Of a stretch of 64,000 bases of DNA, positions 35,792 through 45,572 are shown in pieces. How positions within the stretch are numbered: position 1 is the first letter of the stretch; each line of letters begins with the position of its first letter. The translations under genes were made by a program, and so were the position numbers. Below the pieces are notes generated by a model that saw only the letters and a program-made list of their open reading frames with translations, was not told the DNA's origin and searched no databases. The stretch comes from Hyphomicrobium sp. D-2 (GTDB taxonomy: Bacteria; Pseudomonadota; Alphaproteobacteria; Rhizobiales; Hyphomicrobiaceae), in assembly GCF_029872155.1 (NCBI RefSeq), contig NZ_JARXLA010000005.1:248001-312000 (forward strand). Reading direction: 5' to 3'.

Positions 35792-36344
35792 GGGCGTCCT
35801 TCGCTCAGTACCAGAAGGTTTGGCAAGGCGTTGTCCTCCATGTTCGAGGTGTGTCGTTCACAGATTGTGTACGAACGTTTCCAACGTCGCGCCCTGACTA
35901 ACACAACAATCGGAAAAATTAGCAGAAAAATCGCACATGGCGGTGAACGGTCGCGATTCGCGTGTGACCGATGCACCATTGTTTCAACATGTTGCAGACT
36001 TCGGCGACAGCTCTGTGACGGCTGTTTCGAGCGCGGCCGATTTTAAAAATATTGCGCGATCCTAATCGCTTGTCCGGCTGAACTGGAACGCTTCGAAGCT
36101 GTCCGTGGCCGCAATATTGATTCGCATGTCCGTTAGTGGCGGACGAATAATCGACTTCCTCCAAATGGCTACTTTCACCGCTATCTGACGGCGCACTAAG
36201 AACTGGGTAGGGACTGCCGAGCCGTGTTGCAAGCGGCCCACACATTTGGCATGTTCCGCCGCGAATTGTCACAGAGGCGTTAGGTCAGCAACTTGCGTTG
36301 AAGGCCGACAACGGTACGTAAGCCGCTATAGGGGATTACAAAAA
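35792..36344. other. Divergent intergenic region upstream of hppA, 553 bp
   Basis: No credible gene was seen on either strand. The stretch 35860-36180 is more AT-rich than its surroundings and must hold the promoters of the DUF937 gene and hppA. No riboswitch or known operator was recognised. Confidence 0.5.
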
Positions 36345-38519
36345 ATGACGGAAGTGCTGTGGGGGATCGTCGCTTGCGGCGTGCTAGCCCTCGCCTACTC
36401 GGCGTTTACAATCCGCTCGGTCATGAGCGCTGACGCCGGTACGGCGAAGATGCAGGAGATTGCGGGCGCCATTCGCGAAGGCGCGCAGGCCTATCTCAAT
36501 CGCCAGTATACGACGATCGCCATCGTTGGCGCCGTCATCTTTGCTGCCGCATGGTTGCTGCTGGGCTACCTGGTGGCCATCGGCTTCCTGATCGGCGCAG
36601 TGCTCTCCGGTCTTGCCGGTTATGTCGGCATGAACGTGTCGGTGCGCGCCAACGTGCGTACGGCGCAGGCGGCAACGCACTCGCTGGCCCGCGGCCTCGA
36701 CATCGCGTTCAAGTCGGGTGCTGTCACTGGCATGCTGGTTGCCGGCATGGCGCTGCTTGGCGTCGCTGGCTATTACTTCTTCCTGACCGCCGGGCAAGGT
36801 TTCGCGCCGGATTCCCGCACCGTGACCGACGCGCTGGTTGCGCTGGGCTTCGGTGCATCGCTGATCTCCATCTTCGCCCGTCTCGGCGGCGGCATCTTCA
36901 CCAAGGGTGCTGACGTTGGCGGCGATCTCGTCGGCAAGGTGGAAGCTGGTATTCCCGAGGACGATCCGCGCAACCCTGCAACGATTGCCGACAACGTCGG
37001 CGACAACGTCGGCGACTGCGCCGGTATGGCGGCCGATCTGTTCGAGACCTATGCGGTGACGGTTGTCGCCACCATGGTGCTGGGCTCGATCTTCTTCGCC
37101 GGTCAGCCTAACCTTGAACTGCTGATGGTCTATCCGCTCGCCATCTGCGCCGCGTGCATCGTCACCTCGATCATCGGCACGTTCTTCGTCAAGCTGGGCT
37201 CCAACAACTCGATCATGGGCGCGCTGTATCGCGGCTTCCTTGCCAGCGCCATTCTCTCGGTTGCGGGTCTGTGGGCGGCGACGCACTACGTGCTGGGCGG
37301 CTTCGGTGAAATTGGAACGGCCGCTGGCCAGACCATCACCGGCTGGAACCTGTTCCTGTGCGGCCTTGCCGGTCTCGGCGTGACGGGCCTCATCATCTGG
37401 ATCACCGAATACTATACCGGCATCGGCTATCGTCCGGTGCGCTCGATCGCCCAGTCGTCGGTGACGGGCCACGGCACCAACGTGATCCAGGGCCTCGCCA
37501 TCTCGCTGGAGTCGACTGCGCTGCCCGCGCTGGTGATCGTTGTCGGCATCCTCGTGACCTACGCACTTGCCGGTCTGTTCGGTACGGCAATCGCCACCAC
37601 GACGATGCTCGGCCTTGCCGGCATGGTTGTTGCGCTCGACGCCTTCGGCCCGGTGACGGACAACGCCGGCGGCATTGCGGAAATGGCGGGTCTGCCGAGC
37701 GAAGTGCGCCGCTCGACCGACGCGCTCGACGCTGTCGGCAACACCACCAAGGCCGTGACCAAGGGCTATGCCATCGGTTCGGCTGGTCTGGGTGCGCTGG
37801 TGCTGTTCGCAGCCTACAGCTACGACCTGCAGCACTTCATCGATGAAGCCAACAAGTCCGCTACCGGCGCCTATTCCTACTTCAAGGGTGTGTCGCCGGA
37901 CTTCTCGCTGGCCAATCCGTACGTGGTTGTTGGCCTGCTGCTCGGCGGTCTCATTCCGTACCTGTTCGGCGGCATCGCCATGACGGCCGTTGGCCGCGCC
38001 GGTAGTGCCATCGTTGAAGAGGTTCGCCGTCAGTTCAAGGCCAAGCCGGGCATCATGCAGGGCAAGGACCGTCCGGACTATGCGGCGGCTGTCGACCTGC
38101 TGACCCGTGCAGCGATCAAGGAAATGATCATTCCTTCGCTGTTGCCGGTGCTGTCGCCAATCGTGCTGTACTTCGCGATTTATTACATCGCGGGCGGCGG
38201 TGCAGAGGGCAAGAGCGCGGCGTTCTCGGCTGTCGGCGCGATGCTGCTGGGCGTGATCGTCAACGGTCTGTTCGTCGCCATCTCGATGACCTCGGGCGGT
38301 GGCGCCTGGGACAACGCGAAGAAGGCGATCGAAGACGGCTTCGTCGACAAGGATGGCGTGAAGCACAAGAAGGGTTCGGACGCCCACAAGGCAGCCGTGA
38401 CCGGTGACACCGTCGGCGATCCCTACAAGGACACCGCGGGACCGGCCGTGAACCCGGCGATCAAGATCACGAACATCGTTGCGCTGCTGCTGCTGGCGGT
38501 TCTGGCTGCACAGGGCTGA
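36345..38519 (+). CDS. hppA: Proton-translocating membrane pyrophosphatase, potassium-independent type
   Basis: This enzyme couples hydrolysis of pyrophosphate to proton pumping across the membrane. The 724-residue product has about 16 helices and starts at ATG 36345 after AGGGGATTAC. The substrate region shows [20 protein letters not shown] and [19 protein letters not shown]. In [17 protein letters not shown], Lys469 and Thr472 occupy the two positions that are Ala and Gly/Ala in potassium-dependent enzymes, so this one should not need potassium. It should supply proton-motive force during low-energy states and clear pyrophosphate. A terminator follows. Confidence 0.96.
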   Translation: MTEVLWGIVACGVLALAYSAFTIRSVMSADAGTAKMQEIAGAIREGAQAYLNRQYTTIAIVGAVIFAAAWLLLGYLVAIGFLIGAVLSGLAGYVGMNVSVRANVRTAQAATHSLARGLDIAFKSGAVTGMLVAGMALLGVAGYYFFLTAGQGFAPDSRTVTDALVALGFGASLISIFARLGGGIFTKGADVGGDLVGKVEAGIPEDDPRNPATIADNVGDNVGDCAGMAADLFETYAVTVVATMVLGSIFFAGQPNLELLMVYPLAICAACIVTSIIGTFFVKLGSNNSIMGALYRGFLASAILSVAGLWAATHYVLGGFGEIGTAAGQTITGWNLFLCGLAGLGVTGLIIWITEYYTGIGYRPVRSIAQSSVTGHGTNVIQGLAISLESTALPALVIVVGILVTYALAGLFGTAIATTTMLGLAGMVVALDAFGPVTDNAGGIAEMAGLPSEVRRSTDALDAVGNTTKAVTKGYAIGSAGLGALVLFAAYSYDLQHFIDEANKSATGAYSYFKGVSPDFSLANPYVVVGLLLGGLIPYLFGGIAMTAVGRAGSAIVEEVRRQFKAKPGIMQGKDRPDYAAAVDLLTRAAIKEMIIPSLLPVLSPIVLYFAIYYIAGGGAEGKSAAFSAVGAMLLGVIVNGLFVAISMTSGGGAWDNAKKAIEDGFVDKDGVKHKKGSDAHKAAVTGDTVGDPYKDTAGPAVNPAIKITNIVALLLLAVLAAQG

Positions 38520-38551
38520 AAGCTGAGCACGTACGTTGCATTGAAAAACGA

Positions 38552-38580
38552 AAAGGCCCGGAGCGATCCGGGCCTTTTTT
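38552..38580 (+). terminator. Rho-independent terminator of hppA
   Basis: AAAAGGCCCGGA pairs with TCCGGGCCTTTT across a GCGA loop, continuing into the T run. Confidence 0.93.
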
Positions 38581-38582
38581 AT

Positions 38583-38624
38583 GGCGCTCAGCGACTTCGA
38601 TACGCGGAGCCGGCCGCCGAGCGC
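38583..38624 (-). repeat. Composite-family palindrome
   Basis: GGCGCTCAGCGACTTC ends with GAGCCGGCCGCCGAGCGC. It is read in the opposite direction to the two copies that follow and has one mismatch in the outer arm. Confidence 0.75.
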
Positions 38625-38709
38625 GTAGGAAGCCTTCGCCGGCAAGACGGTGCGGGGAGGTGGGGGCAGCGCTACTGCCTGCCCGCTCACCGATAAGAGC
38701 ACCAAGCAT

Positions 38710-38748
38710 GCACCGGCGGCCGGCTCCCCAGAGGAGAGTCGCCGGTGC
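38710..38748 (+). repeat. Composite-family palindrome
   Basis: GCACCGGCGGCCGGCTCC pairs with GAGAGTCGCCGGTGC. It is nearly identical to the copies at 34756 and 38846. Confidence 0.85.
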
Positions 38749-38770
38749 GGAAGGAGAAGCGAAAGCGTAA

Positions 38771-38807
38771 GCTGGCGTGGATCCCGACCTTCGTCGGGAT
38801 GACGGCG
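38771..38807 (+). repeat. REP-like hairpin
   Basis: The core ATCCCGAC, CTTC, GTCGGGAT lies at 38781-38800 with the GCTGGCGTGG and GATGACGG flanks of the family. Confidence 0.85.
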
Positions 38808-38845
38808 CTCAGGGGCGAGCGGCAGCGCCAATACTGACTCTTCCA

Positions 38846-38884
38846 GCACCGGCGGCCGGCTCCGCGGAGGAGAGTCGCCGGTGC
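38846..38884 (+). repeat. Composite-family palindrome
   Basis: GCACCGGCGGCCGGCTCCGC pairs with GAGAGTCGCCGGTGC. It stands 37 bp before the bamE stop codon. Confidence 0.85.
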
Positions 38885-38920
38885 GAGAGAAAAGTCGCCG
38901 GTGCAAAAGAAGAAAGTCTC

Positions 38921-39376
38921 TTAGTCGCCGAAGATCTGCTTGGTGCCGAGGTTGCGGAACAGCTGCTTGATGATGCCGTCGTCGTTGCCGCCCGGCGCTG
39001 GCGTGGTGCGCGAGACATAGTCGAACACGCGGCCGTCCTTCATGCCATAGTTGGCGACGCGTTCGACGGTGCCGCCGGGCGAGAAATAAACCGCAACGAC
39101 CTGGCGGTCCTGCTCGGTGGGCAGCATGAACGCGGTCTGCGTGGCGGTGCTGGAGATGTAGTAATAGGCTTGGCTGGTGCCGACCACCGCGGTGGTGGAC
39201 GGCGTGCCGAGGTTCATGCGCACCTGCTCCTGCGTCATGCCGGGCTGGACCTGCTGCAGATCGCCCTCATGGAACTGCACGCCATGCTTGATGACGTTGG
39301 AATCGCAGGCGGCGAGAGCGAGCGCGCTGGCGAGCAGGCCGACAAGCGAAAGGCAGCGGATGCCTCCACGCTTCAT
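38921..39376 (-). CDS. bamE: Outer-membrane assembly lipoprotein BamE (SmpA/OmlA family)
   Basis: BamE is part of the BAM complex that folds beta-barrel proteins into the outer membrane. The 151-residue product from ATG 39376 has a lipoprotein signal (SLVGLLASALALAACDSN) with the lipid-bearing Cys in the lipobox LAAC. The family motif appears as LQQVQPGMTQEQVRMNLGTP. The C-terminal 50 residues (FDYVSRTTPAPGGNDDGIIK) are typical of Alphaproteobacteria. ATG codons at 39433 and 39445 would add an Arg/Pro-rich leader. It is divergent from the bc1 chaperone gene. Confidence 0.9.
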   Translation of the reverse strand: MKRGGIRCLSLVGLLASALALAACDSNVIKHGVQFHEGDLQQVQPGMTQEQVRMNLGTPSTTAVVGTSQAYYYISSTATQTAFMLPTEQDRQVVAVYFSPGGTVERVANYGMKDGRVFDYVSRTTPAPGGNDDGIIKQLFRNLGTKQIFGD

Positions 39377-39584
39377 GGCAGGCTCAACAGGCTTGAGGCG
39401 CTGGGGGGGCGTGTGGCGTTGGTGGTCGTTCATCTCTCGGCGCATTATGTTATGTGTTCCCGAGACTGCATTGAGAGCAGGGCGAAATTGCGCTTAGCCC
39501 GTGGGCTGCGCGATTGCAACGGCACAGATACAACCCTGCGTCCTCTTTCCCCGATAGGTTCGTTTACCAAAGGCCCCGGCACCC

Positions 39585-40181
39585 ATGCTGGAATCCCTGA
39601 TGTTCCGCTCCAGGACCCGCCGTAAGGCAGGAAAAATTTATGGCGCGGTCGTGACGCAATCCCGCAGCCCAGAATTTTACACCGCGCTGGGTGTGCCGGA
39701 CACGCCCGTCGGCCGTTACGAAATGCTGGTGCTGCATCTCATTCTGGTGCTGGAGCGGCTGCGGGAGCAGGGTGTCGCCGACAGCAAGCTGGATCGGCTG
39801 CTGGTCGAGATGTTCGTCGCCGACATTGACGACAGCCTGCGCGAGTTGGCAACCGGCGATCTGTCGGTACCCAAGAAAGTGCGGCGGGCCGCGACTGGGC
39901 TTTACGACCGGCTGATGGATTACCGTGACGCGACGGCCACTGACGCCGATGCGGCGGCGCTGGCGGCGTCGTTTGCCCGGCACGTCTATGATGTCGAGGG
40001 CAATGCGGACGCTGCCGCCGAGATCAGCGCATATGCGGCCGTGCTGGCGCGCTATGCCCAGGCGGGGCAGCGGGCGCTGGCCGATGTGGATGTATCTGCG
40101 GGCGAGGTAATTTTTCCGCCAGTAGCAGATTTTATTGGTGAAGCTGGCGCGCACATCACCGGCGCTGGCGCTACAGATTAA
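39585..40181 (+). CDS. Ubiquinol-cytochrome c reductase chaperone (CBP3/UQCC1 family)
   Basis: This family helps assemble cytochrome b of complex III. The 198-residue helical protein shows YGAVVTQSRSPEFYTALGVP, RYEMLVLHLILVLERL and VEMFVADIDDSLRELATGDL, followed by VPKKVRRAATGLYDR. All belong to the CBP3 pattern. It is the first gene of a likely unit with yceD and plsX, and the same order is common in Hyphomicrobiales. ATG at 39585 is used; ATG at 39600 (MFRSR) is a second choice. Confidence 0.92.
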   Translation: MLESLMFRSRTRRKAGKIYGAVVTQSRSPEFYTALGVPDTPVGRYEMLVLHLILVLERLREQGVADSKLDRLLVEMFVADIDDSLRELATGDLSVPKKVRRAATGLYDRLMDYRDATATDADAAALAASFARHVYDVEGNADAAAEISAYAAVLARYAQAGQRALADVDVSAGEVIFPPVADFIGEAGAHITGAGATD

Positions 40182-40215
40182 CGAACACACGAACGAGCAC
40201 AGGCGATCACGACCC

Positions 40216-40740
40216 ATGACCGAAGCAGCATTACTTGGCTGGTCCTATCGGACGACGCAAATCCCCGATGGCGGCCTGCGCGAAAGCCGCGTCGCAACCG
40301 AGGCCGAACGCGCCGCCATTGCTGCGGAGCTGGGGCTGCTGGCTTGCGACTTTCTCGATACCCGTTTTTCCATCCGGGCGCTGGGCAAGGGCCATTATCG
40401 GCTGGCGGGCGATCTGAAGGCGCGGTTGAAGCAGAGCTGCGTGGTGACGCTTGAGCCGCTGGACGAAGATGTGAAGGCGGCGTTCGACGTCGAATACAGC
40501 CCGGCGCAGGGTTTGCCTCAGAGCAGCGCGGATGAGGTGGAAGCGCTTTCGGCGGCAGAAATCGAGCCCATCGAGCGGGGCGAGATCGATGCTGGCCGGA
40601 TTGTTTTCGAGACGCTGGTGGCGAACCTCAATCCCTATCCGCGCAAGGACGGAGCTGCTTTTGAGGGCGGTGACGCGGACGATGATGAGCGGCCAGCGGG
40701 GCCGTTCGATATCCTGAAAAAGTTGAAGGACGGGGCCTGA
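40216..40740 (+). CDS. YceD-like DUF177 protein
   Basis: A 174-residue acidic protein of the YceD/DUF177 family, which is linked to 23S rRNA and L32 handling. Marks are ARLKQSCVVTLEPLDEDVKA with a single cysteine, IERGEIDAGRIVFETLVANL, and NPYPRK near residue 137. The C terminus FDILKKLKDG is typical. Many bacteria have rpmF next; here no rpmF is found before plsX, only 188 bp. Start is ATG 40216; earlier codons overlap the upstream gene. Confidence 0.9.
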   Translation: MTEAALLGWSYRTTQIPDGGLRESRVATEAERAAIAAELGLLACDFLDTRFSIRALGKGHYRLAGDLKARLKQSCVVTLEPLDEDVKAAFDVEYSPAQGLPQSSADEVEALSAAEIEPIERGEIDAGRIVFETLVANLNPYPRKDGAAFEGGDADDDERPAGPFDILKKLKDGA

Positions 40741-40928
40741 AGTGCGGCACCCTTGCGGTGCGGCATCGTTGCATTATGGCCGCAGTGGCACACAAAGCCG
40801 CGGTGGGAGAGCGCCAGAATCCGGTTGTTTCGCATATGCAAAAGAGTATGGTCCGCTACTTCAAGGGGTGGCCAATCGTGTCCTCCGCTACCTCTCCATA
40901 GGCGAAAAACTACGAGGCGAGCCGCGCT

Positions 40929-41981
40929 ATGTCTCAGCCGCGGACAATTGCGCTTGATGCCATGGGTGGCGATCATGGCCCTTCGGTTGTGATACCCGGC
41001 GCAGCACTGTCATTAGAGCGCTCTCCAGCGCTGAGTTTTATTTTTTATGGCGACGAGCCGGCCATCCGCGCCGAGCTTGAGCGGCTGCCTGCGCTGGCGG
41101 CCAAGTCACGCGTTGTGCACACCGATCGCGTCGTGGACATGAGCGAGAAGCCCAGCCAGGCGCTACGGCGCGGCAAGGGCACCAGCCTCTGGATGACAAT
41201 CGATGCTGTGCGCAACGGTGAAGCGGATGTGGCCGTTTCAGCCGGCAACACCGGCGCGTTCATGGCTATGTCAAAGCTGATCCTGCGTCCGATCAAGGGC
41301 ATCGAGCGGCCCGCGCTGGCGGCAATCTGGCCGACTGTAAATGCCGAATGCATCGTGCTCGACGTCGGCGCCAATATCGGCGCTTCCTCGCGCGAGCTGT
41401 GCCATCTGGCGCTGATGGGCGCGGCGATGGCCCGCGCGCTGTTCCATATCGAGCGGCCGACCGTTGGCCTGCTGAACGTGGGCGTCGAGGAAGTGAAGGG
41501 CGTCGATGAAGTGCGCGAGGCGCACAGCATCCTCAAGGGTACGGCGGAGCTGCCGCTTGATTATCGCGGGTTCATCGAAGGCGACCAGATCGGGCAGGGC
41601 AGCGTTGATGTGGTGGTGGTTGAAGGGTTTGCGGGCAATATCGCGCTGAAGACAGCCGAGGGCACCGCCAAGCAGATTGCCCAATATCTCCGCGCGGCGA
41701 TGCGGCGTACCTGGCTTTCAAAGCTGGGTGCGGTGCTGGCTTCGGGCGGATTCCGGGTGCTGAAGGAAAAAATGGACCCGAGGCGGGTAAATGGCGGCAC
41801 GTTCCTGGGCTTGAACGGCATTGCCGTGAAAAGCCATGGGGGAACTGACGCGCTTGGCTTTGCCAGCGCCGTCGATCTCGCGTACGAAATGGCCCAGAGC
41901 CACCTCATTCCTCGGCTTACGGCTGATCTGACGGCGTTCCATCACAAGCTTGAGGCGACGACGGACACAACAGCCGGCTAA
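40929..41981 (+). CDS. plsX: Phosphate acyltransferase PlsX
   Basis: PlsX converts acyl-ACP to acyl phosphate, the first step toward phosphatidic acid in the PlsX/PlsY route. The 350-residue product begins [20 protein letters not shown] and contains [40 protein letters not shown] and [20 protein letters not shown]. All are family signatures. Length is usual. fabH follows 104 bp downstream on the same strand, a typical lipid-synthesis pair. Confidence 0.97.
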   Translation: MSQPRTIALDAMGGDHGPSVVIPGAALSLERSPALSFIFYGDEPAIRAELERLPALAAKSRVVHTDRVVDMSEKPSQALRRGKGTSLWMTIDAVRNGEADVAVSAGNTGAFMAMSKLILRPIKGIERPALAAIWPTVNAECIVLDVGANIGASSRELCHLALMGAAMARALFHIERPTVGLLNVGVEEVKGVDEVREAHSILKGTAELPLDYRGFIEGDQIGQGSVDVVVVEGFAGNIALKTAEGTAKQIAQYLRAAMRRTWLSKLGAVLASGGFRVLKEKMDPRRVNGGTFLGLNGIAVKSHGGTDALGFASAVDLAYEMAQSHLIPRLTADLTAFHHKLEATTDTTAG

Positions 41982-42085
41982 TGGTCAGGATCGTGAGTGA
42001 ACTACGTCCTGACCGCTTGTGTGCGCGTGCCATCGGGTTTAGGCAGCAGGCCCAAGGCCAACAATAAGATAAGCAAGGCAGCTCA

Positions 42086-43063
42086 GTGGCAGTCATCCGT
42101 TCAGTGATCCGAGGCGTTGGCGCCTATCTTCCCAAGCGCGTCATGACCAACGCCGACCTCGCGAAGATCGTCGATACCAGCGACGACTGGATTGTTGAAC
42201 GTACCGGTATTCGCGAGCGCCACATCGCGGCTGACGGGGAAATGACCTCCGATCTGGGCATCGCGGCTGCCAAGCAGGCGCTGGTTCGCGCCGGTATCGA
42301 TCCGGTTGATGTCGATCTGGTTATCTGCGCGACCGCTACGCCGGATCGCACTTTTCCAGCTACCGCTGTGCGGATCCAGCAGGGTCTGGGCGTCACCAAG
42401 GGCGCCGCGTTCGATGTGCAGGCTGTGTGCTCGGGCTTCGTCTACGCGCTGACCATCGCCGATAACTTTATCAAGACCGGGCAGTTCAAGCGGGCCGTTG
42501 TCGTTGGTGCCGAGACCTTCTCTCGCATCCTCGATTGGGAGGATCGCACCACCTGCGTGCTGTTCGGCGACGGCGCCGGTGCAGTCGTGCTGGAAGCGCA
42601 GTCTCAGATCGGCACGCGCGAGGATCGCGGAATTCTGGCTTCGCGTATCCGCTCCGATGGCCGCTTTGAAGATCTGCTGTACGTGGACGGTGGACCGAGC
42701 TCGACCAAGACGGTTGGCCATTTGCGCATGAATGGGCGCGAAGTGTTCCGTCATGCAGTGCAAAAGATTTCCGGCGTGATCGAGGAAACTCTGGTCATGA
42801 CGGGTTACGCGCCGGACGAGATCGATCTCTATGTGCCGCATCAGGCCAACCAGCGCATTCTCGATGGCGTGCTGCGCAAGCTGGGTGTTCCGGCTGAGAA
42901 AATCGTCGTAACGCTCGACAGGCACGGGAATACGTCGGCGGCTTCAATCCCGCTGGCGCTTAACCAAGCCTTTGAAGATCACCGTATTAACGAAGGTTCG
43001 CTGGTACTTATGGAAGCGATGGGCGGCGGATTTACCTGGGGTGCCGTGCTGGCCCGTTGGTGA
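42086..43063 (+). CDS. fabH: Beta-ketoacyl-ACP synthase III
   Basis: FabH starts fatty-acid synthesis by condensing acetyl-CoA with malonyl-ACP. The 325-residue product starts at GTG 42086 behind AGGCAG. The catalytic triad is visible: Cys115 in AVCSGF, His252 in VPHQANQRI and Asn282 in [10 protein letters not shown]. The C terminus [13 protein letters not shown] is standard. It lies between plsX and ihfA in the conserved lipid block. Confidence 0.97.
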   Translation: MAVIRSVIRGVGAYLPKRVMTNADLAKIVDTSDDWIVERTGIRERHIAADGEMTSDLGIAAAKQALVRAGIDPVDVDLVICATATPDRTFPATAVRIQQGLGVTKGAAFDVQAVCSGFVYALTIADNFIKTGQFKRAVVVGAETFSRILDWEDRTTCVLFGDGAGAVVLEAQSQIGTREDRGILASRIRSDGRFEDLLYVDGGPSSTKTVGHLRMNGREVFRHAVQKISGVIEETLVMTGYAPDEIDLYVPHQANQRILDGVLRKLGVPAEKIVVTLDRHGNTSAASIPLALNQAFEDHRINEGSLVLMEAMGGGFTWGAVLARW

Positions 43064-43197
43064 GTGCACCGATCTTTTCTGCAACGCGGCATGTTTCTTT
43101 GTTTGATTTCAGCTAGTTGAAATGTTGTCTCGATTGACGCTGGCCGCGCCCGCAAGTAGCATCGGAAAAAAGATGTGGAGTGGGAGGCAAAACGGCC

Positions 43198-43518
43198 ATG
43201 AGTGGCAAGACGTTAACGCGGGCTGATCTCGCTGATGCGGTCGTGCGTAAGGTTGGATTACCGCGCAACGAAAGCCAGGAGTTGGTGGAACTGGTGCTGG
43301 GCGAAATCTCTTCGAGCCTTGCGCGCGGGGATTCGGTGAAGCTTTCTTCGTTCGGTTCTTTCGGCATTCGCGAGAAGGGCGAGCGCATGGGCCGCAACCC
43401 TAAAACAGGGGATGAAGTGCCGATCACGCCGCGCCGGGTATTGGTCTTCCGGCCCAGCAACATTATGAAAGAACGCATCAACCAGGGTCACGCCCGCCGC
43501 AGCAAGGCAGCCGAGTGA
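43198..43518 (+). CDS. ihfA: Integration host factor subunit alpha
   Basis: IHF-alpha pairs with IHF-beta to bend DNA sharply in recombination, replication and sigma-54 promoter activation. The 106-residue product starts at ATG 43198 after GGGAGGC. It contains [20 protein letters not shown] and [20 protein letters not shown], including the Arg-Asn-Pro tip (GRNPKTG) that intercalates into DNA. The gene is followed by a MerR regulator, the usual neighbour in this order. Confidence 0.96.
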   Translation: MSGKTLTRADLADAVVRKVGLPRNESQELVELVLGEISSSLARGDSVKLSSFGSFGIREKGERMGRNPKTGDEVPITPRRVLVFRPSNIMKERINQGHARRSKAAE

Positions 43519-43567
43519 GCTGCCGCCCGTTTGCGGCGGTGTGCTGGCGCAGCCTGTGGAGGCGTAA

Positions 43568-44092
43568 TTGACGAAGACGGCAGAAGCCTTTCGCACCATC
43601 AGCGAGGTCGCCGACGAGCTCAATGTCCCGAAACACGTTCTGCGTTTCTGGGAAGGGCGTTTCCCTCAAATCAAGCCGATGAAACGTGGTGGCGGCCGCC
43701 GCTACTACCGTCCGGAAGACATGGATCTTCTGCGCGGCATCTGCCAGCTTCTGCATGCTGAAGGTTACACCATCAAGGGTGTGCAGAAGATCCTGCGCGA
43801 GCAGGGGGTGGATACCGTGAAGGCCGCCGGTCTGGGACCGGAGCCGGAAGCGGAAGTTGCGGTAGCTGTGGCTTCCGTTGAGGATGCGCCGGAGCCGACT
43901 GCCAAGCGTTCGCGGCTGAAGCGTTTGCGGACGGGGCGTCAGGCGCAGGCCGCTGCAAAATCCCCCGCGCGTGAGCAGATTCTGGCGGTGATCGCTGAGC
44001 TGGAGAACTGCCGCAGTCTGCTGCTGGGTGAGGCGGTGGAAACGTCTGAGCGTCGCGCCCAACCGCAGGCACGCCGCAGCGCCCGCGCGTAA
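43568..44092 (+). CDS. MerR-family transcription regulator
   Basis: A 174-residue regulator. The N-terminal winged helix is [20 protein letters not shown] followed by [20 protein letters not shown] (about residues 8-50), and a helical part follows ([20 protein letters not shown]). There are no metal-binding cysteines, so metal sensing is not supported. The C-terminal third is Ala/Glu/Arg-rich and less structured. The start is TTG at 43568, fixed by the strong GGAGGCG ribosome site 5 bases upstream. It follows ihfA closely, as in many Alphaproteobacteria. Confidence 0.9.
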   Translation: MTKTAEAFRTISEVADELNVPKHVLRFWEGRFPQIKPMKRGGGRRYYRPEDMDLLRGICQLLHAEGYTIKGVQKILREQGVDTVKAAGLGPEPEAEVAVAVASVEDAPEPTAKRSRLKRLRTGRQAQAAAKSPAREQILAVIAELENCRSLLLGEAVETSERRAQPQARRSARA

Positions 44093-44104
44093 GCGGGCTT
44101 GCGG

Positions 44105-44977
44105 ATGCCGCATTCGGCTTCAGATGACGTCCGACACACAAACGTCCTGCATTCAGACGTTTGGCATAGTGAAATCTGGTTTGTTGATATTGCCGCTGCT
44201 GCGCCCGCGCTGCAGGCGTTCGAGGCGCGCCATCTGCTGTTGAGCGCGGCCGAGCATGAACGGGCTGTGGCGCTGCGCGATGATTTGGTGCGCAGCGAAT
44301 GGCTTGCTGCACACATCGCATTACGAGCTATTATTGGTCACGTCGGCGGCCCGGATGTGGCACGACAAACATTCGCAGTGACGGAACGCGGCAAGCCTTA
44401 TCTCGCGCAATCGCCTTACGCCTTCAGCCTTTCGCACGCGCCGGGCGTGGCGCTGATCGGGCTGACTACTGGGTGGACGATCGGCGTTGATATCGAGCGC
44501 CATCGCGAGGTGCGGATAGGCGAGGTGCGTCGTGCTGGTATCGAGGCTGCGGCTGAGCATCTCTCCGCGGACGTGTTGCAGTGCGATCCGACAATGCGGT
44601 TTCTGCAGGCGTGGGTGCGAATTGAAGCGCTGGCCAAGGCCGATGGCTGCGGGGTGGGGCGGATGCTTACGCGTTTGGGGGTGAGGGGTGGGGCTGTATC
44701 GCCGCCATCGGCTGACGCAAGCCGTTTGGGCGCGGATATTGCTGTGTTCGCTGCCCGGGCGCGGGCCGTGCTGGCCGGTGCGGATCAGGACGTGGAATTG
44801 GCGGATCAGGCAACCTCTCCGGTGGCTCCTGTCCGGGGCGCGAGCGTGCTGACGGTGGTCGATCTGGCGTTGGGGGATGGCTTGTATGCCGCTGTGGCGT
44901 CAGAGGCCGGCGCGGGACGGGTGGTTTGTCGGCGATTGCCGGACCACTTGGAGGGGATTGAAAAGCTTTTTGGGTAA
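44105..44977 (+). CDS. 4'-Phosphopantetheinyl transferase family protein
   Basis: These enzymes attach phosphopantetheine from CoA to carrier proteins. The 290-residue product shows FSLSHAPGVALIGL, the magnesium-binding GVDIERHR, and WVRIEALAKADGCGVGRML. In the last motif the usual W-x-x-K-E has Ile in place of Lys, while Glu and the later Lys are kept. Residues about 195-265 form a less conserved insertion, so the protein is longer than typical Sfp members. Target carrier proteins are unknown and no PKS or NRPS gene is nearby. ATG at 44105 is used; TTG at 44099 is possible. Confidence 0.85.
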   Translation: MPHSASDDVRHTNVLHSDVWHSEIWFVDIAAAAPALQAFEARHLLLSAAEHERAVALRDDLVRSEWLAAHIALRAIIGHVGGPDVARQTFAVTERGKPYLAQSPYAFSLSHAPGVALIGLTTGWTIGVDIERHREVRIGEVRRAGIEAAAEHLSADVLQCDPTMRFLQAWVRIEALAKADGCGVGRMLTRLGVRGGAVSPPSADASRLGADIAVFAARARAVLAGADQDVELADQATSPVAPVRGASVLTVVDLALGDGLYAAVASEAGAGRVVCRRLPDHLEGIEKLFG

Positions 44978-45031
44978 AGGTTTTAAGGCCCCGCTTGACC
45001 GATGCGGCGGCAGTTGGCAAAAGGGGCGCTT

Positions 45032-45109
45032 CGGAGCGTAGCGCAGCCTGGTTAGCGCACCAGTCTGGGGGACTGGGGGTCGGAGGTTCAAATCCTCTCG
45101 CTCCGACCA
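45032..45109 (+). tRNA. tRNA-Pro (anticodon GGG)
   Basis: A full cloverleaf can be drawn: acceptor CGGAGCG with CGCTCCG, D stem GCGC/GCGC, anticodon stem CCAGT/ACTGG around CTGGGGG (anticodon GGG, reads CCC), T stem GGAGG/CCTCT around TTCAAAT, discriminator A and encoded CCA. Confidence 0.97.
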
Positions 45110-45572
45110 TTATCTCAATAAAATCAACGCATTGCCCGACAGGCCCCGGCAGGAGCTGTTTCTGCGTGGGGCTTTTTTGCGCCCAATTCGCTGCGCTGAA
45201 CGGCCTAAAACGGCTGCGATCGCAATTTCTACCACGATCAATGGACGCCCAGTCCGGTGGCGCCAGTTTTAGGCGGCGCGGGGCGCCTTAGAGATGGCTC
45301 AAGCACCTGCTGAGTTCGGTCGAGGCACAAAATCTGATCAGGTATGCGCGGGGTATCAGCTTGTGTGCGGAAGGCTGCGCCGGCGGGACGACGTCGACCG
45401 TCCGGCTACACGGGATCGCAAGTGAAACTTGCGGACATCTTCGTAGCTTGCTAGCCCATGCGCCCCTGATGCAGTGCGGGTGTATTTTCGTCCTTAAAGC
45501 GTCCGCTCGGACCGCCCACAGACAGCCCCAGCATCGCCTTGCGGCACCTCCAAATCCTCACAGGAAGCGACT
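45110..45572. other. Intergenic region downstream of tRNA-Pro
   Basis: The 463 bp hold the tRNA terminator near the left end. The rest has stop codons in every frame. No integrase gene, repeated tRNA 3' end or IS terminal repeats were found, so an island boundary here is not proven. Confidence 0.5.
45143..45178 (+). terminator. Terminator of tRNA-Pro
   Basis: GCCCC-G-GCAG pairs with CTGC-GT-GGGGC around a 9-base loop and is followed by six T. Confidence 0.8.

Larger units (their letters stand above)
38520..38920. other. Intergenic region with terminator and repeat cluster
   Basis: The 400 bp between hppA and bamE (convergent) hold the hppA terminator, three palindromes and one REP-like hairpin. 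No gene was seen. Confidence 0.7.

Noticed and set aside
36384-38906. An 840-residue open frame on the minus strand across hppA
   Set aside because: It mirrors hppA codons (mostly Arg, His, Gly, Asp) and has no recognisable domain; hppA on the plus strand is complete and conserved.
40741-40928. Search for rpmF (ribosomal protein L32) between yceD and plsX
   Set aside because: No frame codes for an L32-like protein with its zinc-finger or MAVPKR start; the gene is simply elsewhere in this genome.
45110-45572. Possible attachment site or IS remnant after tRNA-Pro
   Set aside because: No duplicated tRNA end, integrase or terminal inverted repeats could be found by eye.
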